From positions 868,001 to 932,000 of the forward strand of contig NZ_JAMZFY010000001.1 in the NCBI RefSeq assembly GCF_025457605.1: a stretch of 64,000 nt of DNA, written 5' to 3'. A program made the translations under genes and the position numbers. Under the pieces are notes generated by a model. That model saw only the letters and a program-made list of their open reading frames with translations, was not told the origin of the DNA and searched no databases. The DNA comes from Haloarcula laminariae (GTDB lineage: Archaea > Halobacteriota > Halobacteria > Halobacteriales > Haloarculaceae). This document shows, piece after piece, positions 16,820 to 24,958 of the stretch. Each line of letters starts with the position of its first letter. Positions within the stretch are counted from its first letter, which is position 1.

Positions 16820-16843
16820 CCGGTTCGAATCCGGTCCCGCGCA
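16820..16843 (+). repeat. Exact duplicate of the tRNA-Leu 3' end (att-like)
   Basis: The 24 bp at 16820-16843 are identical to tRNA positions 16642-16665 (T arm plus acceptor 3' strand and discriminator). The rest of a tRNA is absent upstream of the copy, so this is not a second tRNA. A 3'-tRNA duplication is the usual trace of tyrosine-recombinase integration. Only 154 bp separate the copies and no integrase gene remains, so the element, if any, has excised or decayed. Confidence 0.75.
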
Positions 16844-16881
16844 CTGATCGAGTTTTTCGAGCGAAGCGACTGGTTAGAGAC

Positions 16882-17106
16882 CTATCGGTGCGTGAAGATG
16901 ACGACGCGGTCGTCGTGGATGGCCGTACACAGGTCCATCTCGAAGTCCAGATTCAGCGACGTCGGCGGGTCCTTGCAGACGACCATGTCGTCGAACGGCT
17001 GCTCACAGGCCGGGCAGGCGACGGCCGTCGTGTTCTGGTAGGACTTGATGGCCTCGTTGTCCTCGCGGGGGGTCAGCGAGGAGACTATCTCGTCGAAGTC
17101 TTCCAT
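16882..17106 (-). CDS. Small haloarchaeal protein with Cys pair (DUF7385-like)
   Basis: The 74-residue protein begins MEDFDEIVSSLTP and contains VACPACEQPFDDMVVC, a zinc-finger-like pair of Cys residues, then a strand-rich C-terminus ending VVIFTHR. Proteins of this kind are common in haloarchaea and were often labelled flagella cluster protein; no function is proven. It may use the Cys residues to bind zinc. It stands alone between the tRNA scar and the cobamide genes, reading away from the latter. Confidence 0.7.
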   Translation of the reverse strand: MEDFDEIVSSLTPREDNEAIKSYQNTTAVACPACEQPFDDMVVCKDPPTSLNLDFEMDLCTAIHDDRVVIFTHR

Positions 17107-17225
17107 ACCGACTCTCCTTGTCGGCGTCGCTTAAACTCTGGGTCCCAGCCGCGTTCGACGCGACCGGAACGACCGAACACGGCCGACCGGAGCGTTAAAG
17201 TCCGGTTGCAGTAACCCAAGCTAGT

Positions 17226-18281
17226 ATGACACGGTCCCCGGAGGCGACACGATTCGTTCTGGTCGCGGGCACGACGGAGACGGCGCGGCGGGAGGGCATA
17301 AGCGCCGCCGGCGCGGACCCGGACCTGCTCTCGACGACGCCCGCCGCCGACGCGGAGCTACTCACCTACGGCCGTCCGGTCCGGACCGGGACGGTGCCGG
17401 TGAGCCCGAGCGGGTGTCCGACGCCGGCGCTGGTGACCCGGGCGGTGCGGGAACTGCTCGGCTTCGAGCTGACCGTCGTCGACGGGGGGCTGGCCGAACC
17501 CACGGCCGCGCCGACGGTGTCGGTCGGCGCCGGCGTGGGCCGGGACATCGGCGAGCAGGACCCGGTGCCGACGGCCTACGGCGCCTTCGAGGCGGCCCGG
17601 CAGTTCGGCCACAAGCTGCCGACCGACGAGCTGTGGCTGGCAGAGACCGTCCCCGGCGGGACGACGACGGCGCTTGGCGTGTTGCGGGCGCTGGGCGAGG
17701 ACGGGATGGTCTCCTCGTCGCTGCCGGAGAACCCAGTCGAGCAGAAGGAGCGGGCCGTCAGCGAGGGGCTCTCGGCGAGTTCGATGAGCGCGGGCGACGC
17801 GGCCGGCGAGCCAAAGCGGGCGGTCCGGCGGCTGGGCGACCCCGTCCTCGCGACGCTCGCCGGGCTCACCGCCGGCGCCGTCGAGACCGACACCGCGGTG
17901 ACGCTGGCGGGCGGGACACAGGGGCTCGCTGTCGCGGCGCTCGTGCGCCACGGCGGGTACGAGGGGCGACTCGGGCTGGCCACGACCAGCTACGTCGCCG
18001 ACGACGACAGCGCAGACCTCCGGGCCGGCGCCGCCGCCCTCGACCTGGACCTCACCGTCACCGACCCGGGCTTCGACGCGAGCGACCACGTCGGGATGGA
18101 ACGGTTCGTCGCCGGCGAGGCCAAGGAGGGAGTCGGGATGGGCGGGGCCCTGGCGATGGCAGACCGGGCCGGCGTCGGGATGGATGCTGTCCGCGAGCGG
18201 GTCGGTGCGGTGTACGACGACCTGCTCGGCGACCGCACGAGCGACGGTACGGCGCCCGACTCCGGCGCCGGGTCGCGATGA
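17226..18281 (+). CDS. cobT: Archaeal CobT-like phosphoribosyltransferase
   Basis: The 351-residue protein belongs to the CobT family, which transfers phosphoribose from nicotinate mononucleotide to a lower-ligand base for cobamides. Recognisable blocks are [20 protein letters not shown] near residue 60, [25 protein letters not shown] (about 140) and [20 protein letters not shown]. Archaeal members are shorter and more divergent than bacterial CobT, and their exact lower-ligand substrate is less certain. The stop overlaps the cobB start by 4 bp, so the two are coupled. Confidence 0.87.
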   Translation: MTRSPEATRFVLVAGTTETARREGISAAGADPDLLSTTPAADAELLTYGRPVRTGTVPVSPSGCPTPALVTRAVRELLGFELTVVDGGLAEPTAAPTVSVGAGVGRDIGEQDPVPTAYGAFEAARQFGHKLPTDELWLAETVPGGTTTALGVLRALGEDGMVSSSLPENPVEQKERAVSEGLSASSMSAGDAAGEPKRAVRRLGDPVLATLAGLTAGAVETDTAVTLAGGTQGLAVAALVRHGGYEGRLGLATTSYVADDDSADLRAGAAALDLDLTVTDPGFDASDHVGMERFVAGEAKEGVGMGGALAMADRAGVGMDAVRERVGAVYDDLLGDRTSDGTAPDSGAGSR

Positions 18282-19564
18282 AGGGCGTCGTCCTCGGGGG
18301 AACGGCCTCGGGCGTCGGCAAGACCGTGGCGGCGCTGGCGACCATGCGGGCGCTCGACGCGGCGGGCTACGAGCCCCAGCCGGCCAAGGCCGGCCCGGAC
18401 TTCATCGACCCGAGCCACCACGAGGCCGTCGTCGGCAAGCCCTCGCGGTCGCTGGACCCGTGGCTCGCCGGCGAGGAGGGCACCCTGCGGACCTACCACC
18501 GCGGCGAGGGCGACGTCTGCGTCGTCGAGGGGATGATGGGACTCTACGACGGGACGAAGGTCTCGACCGCCCGCGTGGCCGAGGTGCTCGACCTCCCCGT
18601 GGTCCTCGTCGTCGACGCCAAAGCCGGGATGCAAAGCGTCGGCGCGACGGCGCTGGGGTTCAAGCAGTACGCCGACCACGTCGGCGTCGACATCGACGTC
18701 GCCGGCGTCCTCGCCCAGCGGGCCCACGGCGGGCGCCACGCCGACGGCATCCGCGAGGCGCTGCCCGACGACATCGCCTATCTCGGACGGGTCCCGCCGA
18801 CGCCGGACCTGGAGATTCCCGACCGGCATCTGGGACTGGAGATGGGGACCGAGTCGCCCGTCGACGCCGACGCGCTCGACGCGGCCGCCGAAGCTATCGA
18901 CGCCGAGGCCATCGCCGACATCGCCCGCGAGCCGCCGGCGGCCACGCCCGAACGACCGCCGGAGTCCGACCGGACGCTCGCCGTCGCCAGCGACGCGGCC
19001 TTCTGCTTTCGCTACCCGAGCCTCCGCGACCGGTTCGCGGACCGCATCGCGCCGTTCTCGCCGCTCGCCGGGGACCCGGTGCCCGACGCCGACGCCGTCT
19101 ACCTCCCCGGCGGCTACCCGGAACTGCACGCCGAGACGCTCGCCGGCTCCGCGACGCTCGACGACATCGCGGCCAGGGCGGCCGACGGCCTGCCCGTCTA
19201 CGGCGAGTGCGGGGGGCTGATGGCCCTCTCGGAGTCGCTGACCACCGCCGAGGGCGACCGCTACGAGATGGCCGGCGTCCTCCCGGCGGCCGTCGAGATG
19301 CAGGACCGATACCAGGCGCTGGACCACGTGGAACTGACCGCCAGCCGGGACTCGTCGGTCGCGACCGCGGGGAGTCGACGACGGGGCCACGAGTTCCACT
19401 ACTCCTCGGCGACCGTCGACGGGGACGCGACCTTCGCCTTCGACGTCGAGCGGGGCGACGGTATCGACGGCGACCACGACGGGCTGACCGAGTACGCCAC
19501 CGTGGGCACGTACTGTCACGTCCACCCGGCGAGTGGCGCCTTCGATTATCTGCTGTCCGGCTGA
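18278..19564 (+). CDS. cobB: Cobyrinic acid a,c-diamide synthase
   Basis: The 428-residue enzyme amidates the a and c side chains of cobyrinate with glutamine and ATP. An N-terminal dethiobiotin-synthetase-like ATPase domain starts with [14 protein letters not shown] (residues 6-19). The C-terminal glutamine amidotransferase domain has the nucleophile region [15 protein letters not shown], with the Cys at about residue 307, and a terminal His in GTYCHVHP. The start overlaps the CobT-like gene. Together the pair supports cobamide synthesis or salvage; no other cob/cbi genes are within the window. Confidence 0.93.
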   Translation: MKGVVLGGTASGVGKTVAALATMRALDAAGYEPQPAKAGPDFIDPSHHEAVVGKPSRSLDPWLAGEEGTLRTYHRGEGDVCVVEGMMGLYDGTKVSTARVAEVLDLPVVLVVDAKAGMQSVGATALGFKQYADHVGVDIDVAGVLAQRAHGGRHADGIREALPDDIAYLGRVPPTPDLEIPDRHLGLEMGTESPVDADALDAAAEAIDAEAIADIAREPPAATPERPPESDRTLAVASDAAFCFRYPSLRDRFADRIAPFSPLAGDPVPDADAVYLPGGYPELHAETLAGSATLDDIAARAADGLPVYGECGGLMALSESLTTAEGDRYEMAGVLPAAVEMQDRYQALDHVELTASRDSSVATAGSRRRGHEFHYSSATVDGDATFAFDVERGDGIDGDHDGLTEYATVGTYCHVHPASGAFDYLLSG

Positions 19565-19567
19565 ACG

Positions 19568-19621
19568 GCCGTCAGACGGCGACGGCGTCAGACGAGCGGC
19601 TGACTGCCCAGAAGGTTTTTT
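19568..19621 (+). terminator. Hairpin and T6 after cobB
   Basis: GCCGT (19568-19572) pairs with ACGGC (19576-19580) over a 3-nt loop right after the cobB stop, and six T residues occur at 19616-19621. The T run also lies 26 bp before the dacZ ATG, so it might serve as its TATA region instead. Confidence 0.35.
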
Positions 19622-19646
19622 CCTGTCTGCCGTCGTGATACGAACA

Positions 19647-20456
19647 ATGAACGAGTTGCGCGACCTGTTCGAGGGGCTGGTCGCAGATGTCGATGCCGTC
19701 TTCCTCTTCTCGCCGAGCATGAGCGACTTCGAGGCGCTCGACGAGGCCGACGGCACCGTGGTCGTGGTCGGGCCGGAGAACACCGTCGACGCCGACGACT
19801 TCGTCCAGTTACCCATCGACTTCACCGACCTGGAGGGGCGCATCCGCTTTGGCATCGAGGGCGCGCTGGAACAGGAACTCGTCGAGGAGGGCGACGAGGT
19901 GGCCTGCGTGAGCGACTTCATGACCGGAACGGCCAACGCGGTGGCCCGCATCCAGACCAACGAGTTCTCCCCCTCGGGCGTCTACGACCTCTTTGTCAAC
20001 TCCCGGGCCGAACCCGGCGTCGTCCGGGACGTCTTCGAGGTGGCCATCGAACTGGGCAAGAAGGGCCAGAAGGGCAAGCCCGTCGGCGCCCTCTTCGTCG
20101 TGGGCGACGCCGGCAAGGTGATGAACAAGTCCCGGCCCCTGTCGTACAACCCCTTCGAAAAGTCCCACGTCCACGTCGGCGACCCCATCGTCAACGTGAT
20201 GCTGAAGGAGTTCTCGCGGCTCGACGGCGCCTTCGTCATCTCCGACGCCGGGAAAATCGTCTCCGCGTACCGCTATCTCGAACCCTCCGCCGAGGGCGTG
20301 GACATCCCGAAGGGGCTGGGCGCCCGCCACATGGCCGGCGGAGCGATCACGCGGGACACGAACGCGACGACTATCGTCCTCTCCGAGAGCGACGGGCTGG
20401 TCCGCGCCTTCAAGGGCGGGGAACTCGTCCTCGAAATCGACCCCGAGGAGTACTAA
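19647..20456 (+). CDS. dacZ: Diadenylate cyclase DacZ (c-di-AMP synthase)
   Basis: This 269-residue protein makes cyclic di-AMP from two ATP. The C-terminal DAC domain (about 120-245) contains the DGA motif at residues 193-195 (RLDGAFVISDAGK) and the RHR-type motif as RHM at 227-229 (GARHMAGGA). The N-terminal 110 residues are the DacZ-specific pyruvate-kinase-like domain found in archaea. In Haloferax volcanii DacZ is essential and levels of c-di-AMP influence osmotic behaviour. Two bp separate it from the MscS channel gene, so they share an operon. Confidence 0.93.
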   Translation: MNELRDLFEGLVADVDAVFLFSPSMSDFEALDEADGTVVVVGPENTVDADDFVQLPIDFTDLEGRIRFGIEGALEQELVEEGDEVACVSDFMTGTANAVARIQTNEFSPSGVYDLFVNSRAEPGVVRDVFEVAIELGKKGQKGKPVGALFVVGDAGKVMNKSRPLSYNPFEKSHVHVGDPIVNVMLKEFSRLDGAFVISDAGKIVSAYRYLEPSAEGVDIPKGLGARHMAGGAITRDTNATTIVLSESDGLVRAFKGGELVLEIDPEEY

Positions 20457-20458
20457 CG

Positions 20459-21253
20459 ATGCAGTCCGTATCCGACTGGCCCGACGCCGTCCGGACGCTG
20501 TTCTCGCCCCAGGGGACGTTCGTCGTCTCGCTCGTGGTCCTGGGCATCGGCCTGCTCGCGGGCTTTCTCGTCTGGCGGGCCGCCCGGAAGTTCATGCAGG
20601 AGATGGGCGTCCCCGAGACCGTCGAGGGCACGCCCTTCGAGCGGACCGCCCGCAGCCTGGGGACCTCGACGGTCGGTATCGTCTCGAACCTGGCCGCGCT
20701 GTTCGTCTACGTCATCGCCATCACCGTCGCGCTCAACATCGCCCAGCTCGTCCAGCCCGAGGCGTACTGGACCCGGTTTACCGCCTTCCTCCCGAACCTC
20801 TTCATCGCCGTCTTCGCCATCATCATCGGGCTCATCGCCGGCGACAAGGCAAAGCTGGTCGTCTCCGAACGGCTGCGAAGCGTCAAGCTGCCCGAGGCGA
20901 CGATTGTGCCCGAGGTAGTCAAGTACAGCATCTTCTATCTCGCGGTCCTCATCGCGCTGGGCCAGCTCGGCGTCGCGACGCTGGCCCTGCTCATCCTGCT
21001 TGCGGCGTATGCCTTCGGTCTCGTCTTCCTCACCGGCCTGGCGCTGAAAGACCTGCTCGCGGCCGCCGCCGCCGGGCTCTACCTGTTGCTCACCGAGCCC
21101 TACAGCATCGGTGACGAGGTCGTCATCGGCGACCAGCGGGGCATCGTCCAGGAAGTGGACATGTTCGTCACCCACGTCGAGAGCGACGGGCGAGAGCACA
21201 TCATCCCGAACCAGCAGGTGATGCAATGCGGTATCGTCCGCGTGCGGGACTAG
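20459..21253 (+). CDS. MscS-type mechanosensitive channel, short form
   Basis: The 264-residue membrane protein has about four hydrophobic segments (near residues 18-40, 65-85, 102-122 and 155-195), then the MscS beta domain: LLTEPYSIGDEVVIGDQRGIV and HIIPNQQVMQCGIV. It ends right after the beta domain and lacks the C-terminal cage of full MscS. Such channels release solutes or ions when membrane tension rises. The tight pairing with dacZ suggests osmotic control by c-di-AMP. Its TAG stop lies inside a CTAG that also carries the stop of the opposite-strand acyltransferase. Confidence 0.88.
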   Translation: MQSVSDWPDAVRTLFSPQGTFVVSLVVLGIGLLAGFLVWRAARKFMQEMGVPETVEGTPFERTARSLGTSTVGIVSNLAALFVYVIAITVALNIAQLVQPEAYWTRFTAFLPNLFIAVFAIIIGLIAGDKAKLVVSERLRSVKLPEATIVPEVVKYSIFYLAVLIALGQLGVATLALLILLAAYAFGLVFLTGLALKDLLAAAAAGLYLLLTEPYSIGDEVVIGDQRGIVQEVDMFVTHVESDGREHIIPNQQVMQCGIVRVRD

Positions 21254-21792
21254 TCCGCGCCGCCGACCGGTTCCGCCGGCACCCCGGCGACCGTGGTCCC
21301 GGGCGGGACGTCCTCGACGACCAGCGAGTTCGCCGCGACCTGGGCGTCAGCGCCGATTTCGACGCCGGGCAGGACGATAGCGCCCGCGCCGACCATCGCC
21401 CGCTCGCCGACCACCACCTCGCCGGTGCGGTACTCGTCCTGGAGGAACTCGTGACAGAGCAGCGTCGCGTCGTAGCCGACGATGGCGTCGGCCTCGACCG
21501 TGATGTGTTCGGGCCAGAACACGTCCGGCGTCGATTCGAGCCCCCAGGCGACGCCCTCGCCGACGGTGACGCCGAGGCGGCGCAGGAGCCAGTTCTTGAG
21601 CCGGAGGCTCGGCGAGATACGGCAGACGAGGATGACGACGTAGTTCACCATCACGCGCAGCCGCCCTTTCCCCGCCGGCCACGGGAACAGCGAGTTGCGC
21701 GGGCCGGGCGTCGCGGTACGCTCCAGCCGGTCGTGTCGCCGCTCCGCGTCCGTCGGGGCCGACTCGCCGTCCGGCTCTGTCGCGTCGCTCAC
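21250..21792 (-). CDS. Left-handed beta-helix acyltransferase (maltose/galactoside acetyltransferase-like)
   Basis: The 180-residue protein ends in hexapeptide-repeat sequence (VTVEADAIVGYDATLL, VVVGERAMVGAGAIVLPGVEIGADAQVAANSLVV), the left-handed beta-helix of trimeric acyltransferases, with a closing GTTVAGVPAEPV. A hydrophobic segment near residue 60 (RVMVNYVVILVC) may hold it to the membrane. The GTG at 21792 is preferred, because an ATG at 21852 would lie upstream of the transcription start expected from the TATA-like GGTAAATACC near 21864-21873. The acyl acceptor is unknown. Confidence 0.8.
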   Translation of the reverse strand: MSDATEPDGESAPTDAERRHDRLERTATPGPRNSLFPWPAGKGRLRVMVNYVVILVCRISPSLRLKNWLLRRLGVTVGEGVAWGLESTPDVFWPEHITVEADAIVGYDATLLCHEFLQDEYRTGEVVVGERAMVGAGAIVLPGVEIGADAQVAANSLVVEDVPPGTTVAGVPAEPVGGAD

Positions 21793-21899
21793 GCCGGGCG
21801 CTACGACGGCGACTGTCTTGAACGCCCCGCTCGTGTTGGACGCGCCCTGCAAAGGCAGGCGTGGTATTTACCCTCACTACATGCGGACCCCTAGACGTA

Positions 21900-22256
21900 A
21901 TGTCACTTGGAGAGACAGTCGAGAAAATCGAGAGCCTGAGCGACGAGCAACGCGAGTGCATCGAGAACTGCAACGAAGCCACAGAGGTGTGTGAGTGGTG
22001 TGCCGACGAGTGTCTCGGCGATTCCGACATGGAAGAGTGCGCCCGCCTCTGTCGGGACGTCGCCGACCTCGCGTCGCTGCACGCCCGGTTCATGGCCCGC
22101 GGTTCGGCGTACAGCGCCACCCTCGCAGATGCCTGTGCGGAGGCCTGCGAGGCCTGCGCTGACGAGTGTCGCGACCACGACGCCGACCACTGTCAGGTCT
22201 GTGCCGACGTGCTACAGGAGTGTGCGGAAAGCTGCCGGCAGATGGCGAACGCGTAG
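21900..22256 (+). CDS. Four-helix-bundle copper-binding (Csp-like) protein
   Basis: The 118-residue protein has 15 Cys residues spaced along helices (ECIENCNEATEVCEWCADEC, ACAEACEACADECRDHDADHC and CADVLQECAESC), the pattern of DUF326/Csp four-helix bundles that store or sequester Cu(I) inside the helical core. There is no signal peptide, so it is a cytosolic form like Csp3. The ATG at 21900 lies about 30 bp after a palindromic TATA region (GGTATTTACC) that is shared with the divergent acyltransferase. No metal-responsive regulator is adjacent. Confidence 0.88.
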   Translation: MSLGETVEKIESLSDEQRECIENCNEATEVCEWCADECLGDSDMEECARLCRDVADLASLHARFMARGSAYSATLADACAEACEACADECRDHDADHCQVCADVLQECAESCRQMANA

Positions 22257-22288
22257 ACGACAGCGGACCGGAGCGCACCGTCGTCGGC

Positions 22289-23581
22289 TTACGACTCTCG
22301 GATCTCGTTCATGTGGTCGATGCGCTGCTGGACGAGGTCCGGCTTGCCGATGTCGTGGCGCACGCGCAGGCCCTCGGTCCCGGCCCGCTCCAGGGCGCCC
22401 TCGGCGATAGCCTCGGCCTCGGTGATGGTGTCGGCGATGCCGACCACGGCGTACGAGCGGGAGGTCGTGGTGTAGACGCCGTCCTCGCGGTCGTCGACGG
22501 AGGCGTAGAACAGCAGGGCGTCGCCGGCGTTGGTGGCGTCGATGGTGACCTCGGCGCCGGCCTCGGGGTCGGTCGGGTAGCCGTCGGGGACGGCGTACTT
22601 ACAGACTGTCGCCTTGGGCTGGAAGGAGAGCTGCGGAATCGAGCGCTCCTCCCGGGCGGCGACAAGCACGTCGAGGAGGTCCGTGTTGAGCACCGGGAGG
22701 GTGTTCATCGCCTCGGGGTCGCCAAAGCGGGCGTTGAACTCCACGACACGGGGGCCAGTCTCGGTCAGCATGAACTGGCCGTACAGCACGCCCTTGTAGC
22801 CCTCGAGGGCGTCGACGGTCGCGCGGAGCACGTCGACGGCGGCGTCGTAGTCGTCCTCGGTCATGAACGGGAGTTCGAGGCTGGCGTCGGAGTAGCTCCC
22901 CATCCCGCCGGTGTTGGGCCCCTCGTCGCCCTCGTAGGCGCGCTTGTGGTCCTGCACCGCGGGGGTGACCCGGAGCTGGCCGTTGGCGACGAGGGCCTGG
23001 ACGGTGAACTCCTCGCCGACGAGGCGCTCTTCGAGGACGACGCGGTCGTAGTCCGAATCGCGGAGGTACTCCTTTGCCTCCTCGGCAGTGCACTGGTCGC
23101 CGATGACCCGGACGCCCTTGCCGCCGGTGAGCCCGGCGGGCTTGACGGCCAGGTCGCCGTCGTACTCGTCGATGTAGTCGCAGGCGGCCTCCATGTCGTC
23201 GAACGTCTCGAAGTCCGGACACCCCGGAATGTCGTGTTCGGCCATGAACCGCCGCTGGAACGCCTTGTCCGTCTCGATGCGGGCCTCCGATTCCTGCGGC
23301 CCGAAGGCGTAGATACCGGCCTCGTCGAGCGCGTCGGCGACGCCGGCCGCGAGCGGGGCCTCCGGGCCGACGACGGCGAGCGTGGCCTCGACATCCTCAG
23401 CGTACTCGGTGACGGCCTGGGGGTTGGTCGTCTCTAGCGTCTCGAACCCCTCGGCGAGGTCGACGATGCCCGGATTGCGGTTGCCGGCACAGGCGTAGAG
23501 GTCGGCGTCCGAATCGGCGAGCGCACGCGCGACGGCGTGTTCGCGGCCGCCGCCGCCCACGAGCAGCACTGTCTCTGTCAT
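22289..23581 (-). CDS. purD: Phosphoribosylamine--glycine ligase
   Basis: The 430-residue ATP-grasp enzyme couples glycine to phosphoribosylamine, the second step of purine synthesis. The N-terminal motif VGGGGREHAVARAL (residues 7-20) and the ATP-grasp core KPAGLTGGKGVRVIGDQ and RVVLEERLVGEEFTVQALV are clear. A late VVEFNARFGDPEAMNTLPVL confirms the Mg-binding strand. Full length for the family and not fused to other pur domains. It has its own promoter region in the 68 bp before it. Confidence 0.95.
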   Translation of the reverse strand: MTETVLLVGGGGREHAVARALADSDADLYACAGNRNPGIVDLAEGFETLETTNPQAVTEYAEDVEATLAVVGPEAPLAAGVADALDEAGIYAFGPQESEARIETDKAFQRRFMAEHDIPGCPDFETFDDMEAACDYIDEYDGDLAVKPAGLTGGKGVRVIGDQCTAEEAKEYLRDSDYDRVVLEERLVGEEFTVQALVANGQLRVTPAVQDHKRAYEGDEGPNTGGMGSYSDASLELPFMTEDDYDAAVDVLRATVDALEGYKGVLYGQFMLTETGPRVVEFNARFGDPEAMNTLPVLNTDLLDVLVAAREERSIPQLSFQPKATVCKYAVPDGYPTDPEAGAEVTIDATNAGDALLFYASVDDREDGVYTTTSRSYAVVGIADTITEAEAIAEGALERAGTEGLRVRHDIGKPDLVQQRIDHMNEIRES

Positions 23582-23649
23582 ACCTCAAGGCCTGATTGGC
23601 TCGGACGTAAGTATTGTCTTTCCGTGGCTCAGTGACTGTCGTCGGACGG

Positions 23650-24783
23650 CTACTCCAGCAGCGCCAGCCGGACGGCGTCGGACAGGCCGGCGACCCGGGC
23701 CGCGTGCTCCCACGACTCCTCCCGGATGCCGTTGGTAACGTATGCGAACCCGACGTTCAGTTCCGGGTCGCCCCAGCCGAAGATGCTGCCGAGGCCGGCG
23801 TGGCCGAACATCCGCTCGCGGCTGAGCGAGCCGAACATGTCGTTGGCAAGCCCGCCGGTCCAGAAGCCCAGCCCGTAGCGGGCCGGTCGGGAGAGGGCCC
23901 CGTCCGACTCCGTCTCGGCGTGGGTCGTCGTCGCCAGGTCGACCGTCGCTTCGTCGAGGAGTCTCGTCCCGTCGAGCTCGCCGCCGTTTGCCATACAGGC
24001 GTAGAACCGCGCCATGTCGCCGGCGGTCCCGATGCCGTTGGCGGCCGGGATGACGGCCCGGCGGATGGCCTCGTTGTTGAACGCCGCCGCGGATTCCGAC
24101 GCGGGGTCCCCGAGCCCCTCGCCCGGGTCGCGACAGCGGTCGAACACCTCGAACCCGGAGAGGGTGGCCACGTCGTCGTCCTCGTCGGGCCCGAGCCCGA
24201 TAGACGTCCGGTCCATCCCCAGGGGCTCGAAGACGTTCTCGGCGACGTACTCGTCGACGTGCTGGCCGCTCAGTCGACGGACGAGCTCGCCGACGAGCCA
24301 GCCGTAGTTGACCGAGTGATACGCCGGCTGCTCGCCGGGCTCGAAGACCGGCTCGATGTCTTCCATCGCCCGGACCACGGCGTCCCAGTCGCCCCACTGC
24401 TCGGCCTGGTCGTCGAACTCGCCGTAGGGGATGCCGGCGGTGTGGCTGAGTACGTGTCGGATGGTGATGTCGGCCTTCTGTGTGCCCTCCTCGGCGAACT
24501 CGGGCCAGTGGTCGACGACCGGGTCGTCGTAGTCGGCCTCGCCGTCCTCGATGAGCTGGTGGAGCCCGACGCCGGCGTACGGTTTCGTACACGAGAAGAC
24601 GACGTGACGCGTGTCCGTTGTGGTCTCGCCGCCGTCCGGGCCGGTCGTGCCGCCCGCGAAGTCGACGACGGGGTCGCCGTCGACGTAGACGGCCAGCTGG
24701 GCGCCGTGGTGGAGACCGGCGTCCAGCTGCCGGTCGAACGCCTCACGGAGCCGCTGTCGGTCGCTGTCGGTGATTCGTGGCAT
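23650..24783 (-). CDS. Serine hydrolase, beta-lactamase/EstB family
   Basis: The 377-residue protein belongs to the class C beta-lactamase/penicillin-binding-like hydrolases. The catalytic SxxK is SCTK at residues 64-67. A tyrosine block YHSVNYG lies at 155-161. A GHAGLGS block near residue 340 replaces the KTG triad strand, as in esterase-like members. The protein has no signal peptide, so a cytoplasmic esterase or peptidase role is more likely than cell-wall action. ATG at 24783 is chosen because an upstream ATG falls inside the promoter; the operator-like dyad GACGAAC/GTTCGTC and an AT-rich TATA precede it. Confidence 0.87.
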   Translation of the reverse strand: MPRITDSDRQRLREAFDRQLDAGLHHGAQLAVYVDGDPVVDFAGGTTGPDGGETTTDTRHVVFSCTKPYAGVGLHQLIEDGEADYDDPVVDHWPEFAEEGTQKADITIRHVLSHTAGIPYGEFDDQAEQWGDWDAVVRAMEDIEPVFEPGEQPAYHSVNYGWLVGELVRRLSGQHVDEYVAENVFEPLGMDRTSIGLGPDEDDDVATLSGFEVFDRCRDPGEGLGDPASESAAAFNNEAIRRAVIPAANGIGTAGDMARFYACMANGGELDGTRLLDEATVDLATTTHAETESDGALSRPARYGLGFWTGGLANDMFGSLSRERMFGHAGLGSIFGWGDPELNVGFAYVTNGIREESWEHAARVAGLSDAVRLALLE

Positions 24784-24791
24784 ACGTCGGA

Positions 24792-24820
24792 GACGAACGA
24801 ACGTTCGTCGTATATAATTT
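24792..24820 (-). promoter_or_regulatory. Dyad operator and TATA box of the serine hydrolase gene
   Basis: GACGAAC (24792-24798) and GTTCGTC (24803-24809) form a perfect 7-bp dyad with a 4-bp spacer, embedding the palindrome ACGAACGTTCGT. On the minus strand the TATA AAATTATATA (24811-24820) is directly upstream, with the ATG 9 bp downstream of the dyad. This is where a TetR-like repressor would block transcription. Confidence 0.55.
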
Positions 24821-24958
24821 ATCATGCACCATTTAAACATAGCTCCGGCCCCGTGCGCCGCGTTCCGCGCGGCGGACCCGCCGCGGCTCGACCGGCGCTG
24901 TCGGCGCGTCCGACGGTTCGTCCGGGGCCTTTTCAGGCCGGCCCACCGAGAGGCCGGT

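Noticed and set aside
16820-16843. A second tRNA gene
   Set aside because: Only the T arm and acceptor 3' strand are repeated; no D arm, anticodon or 5' acceptor is found upstream.
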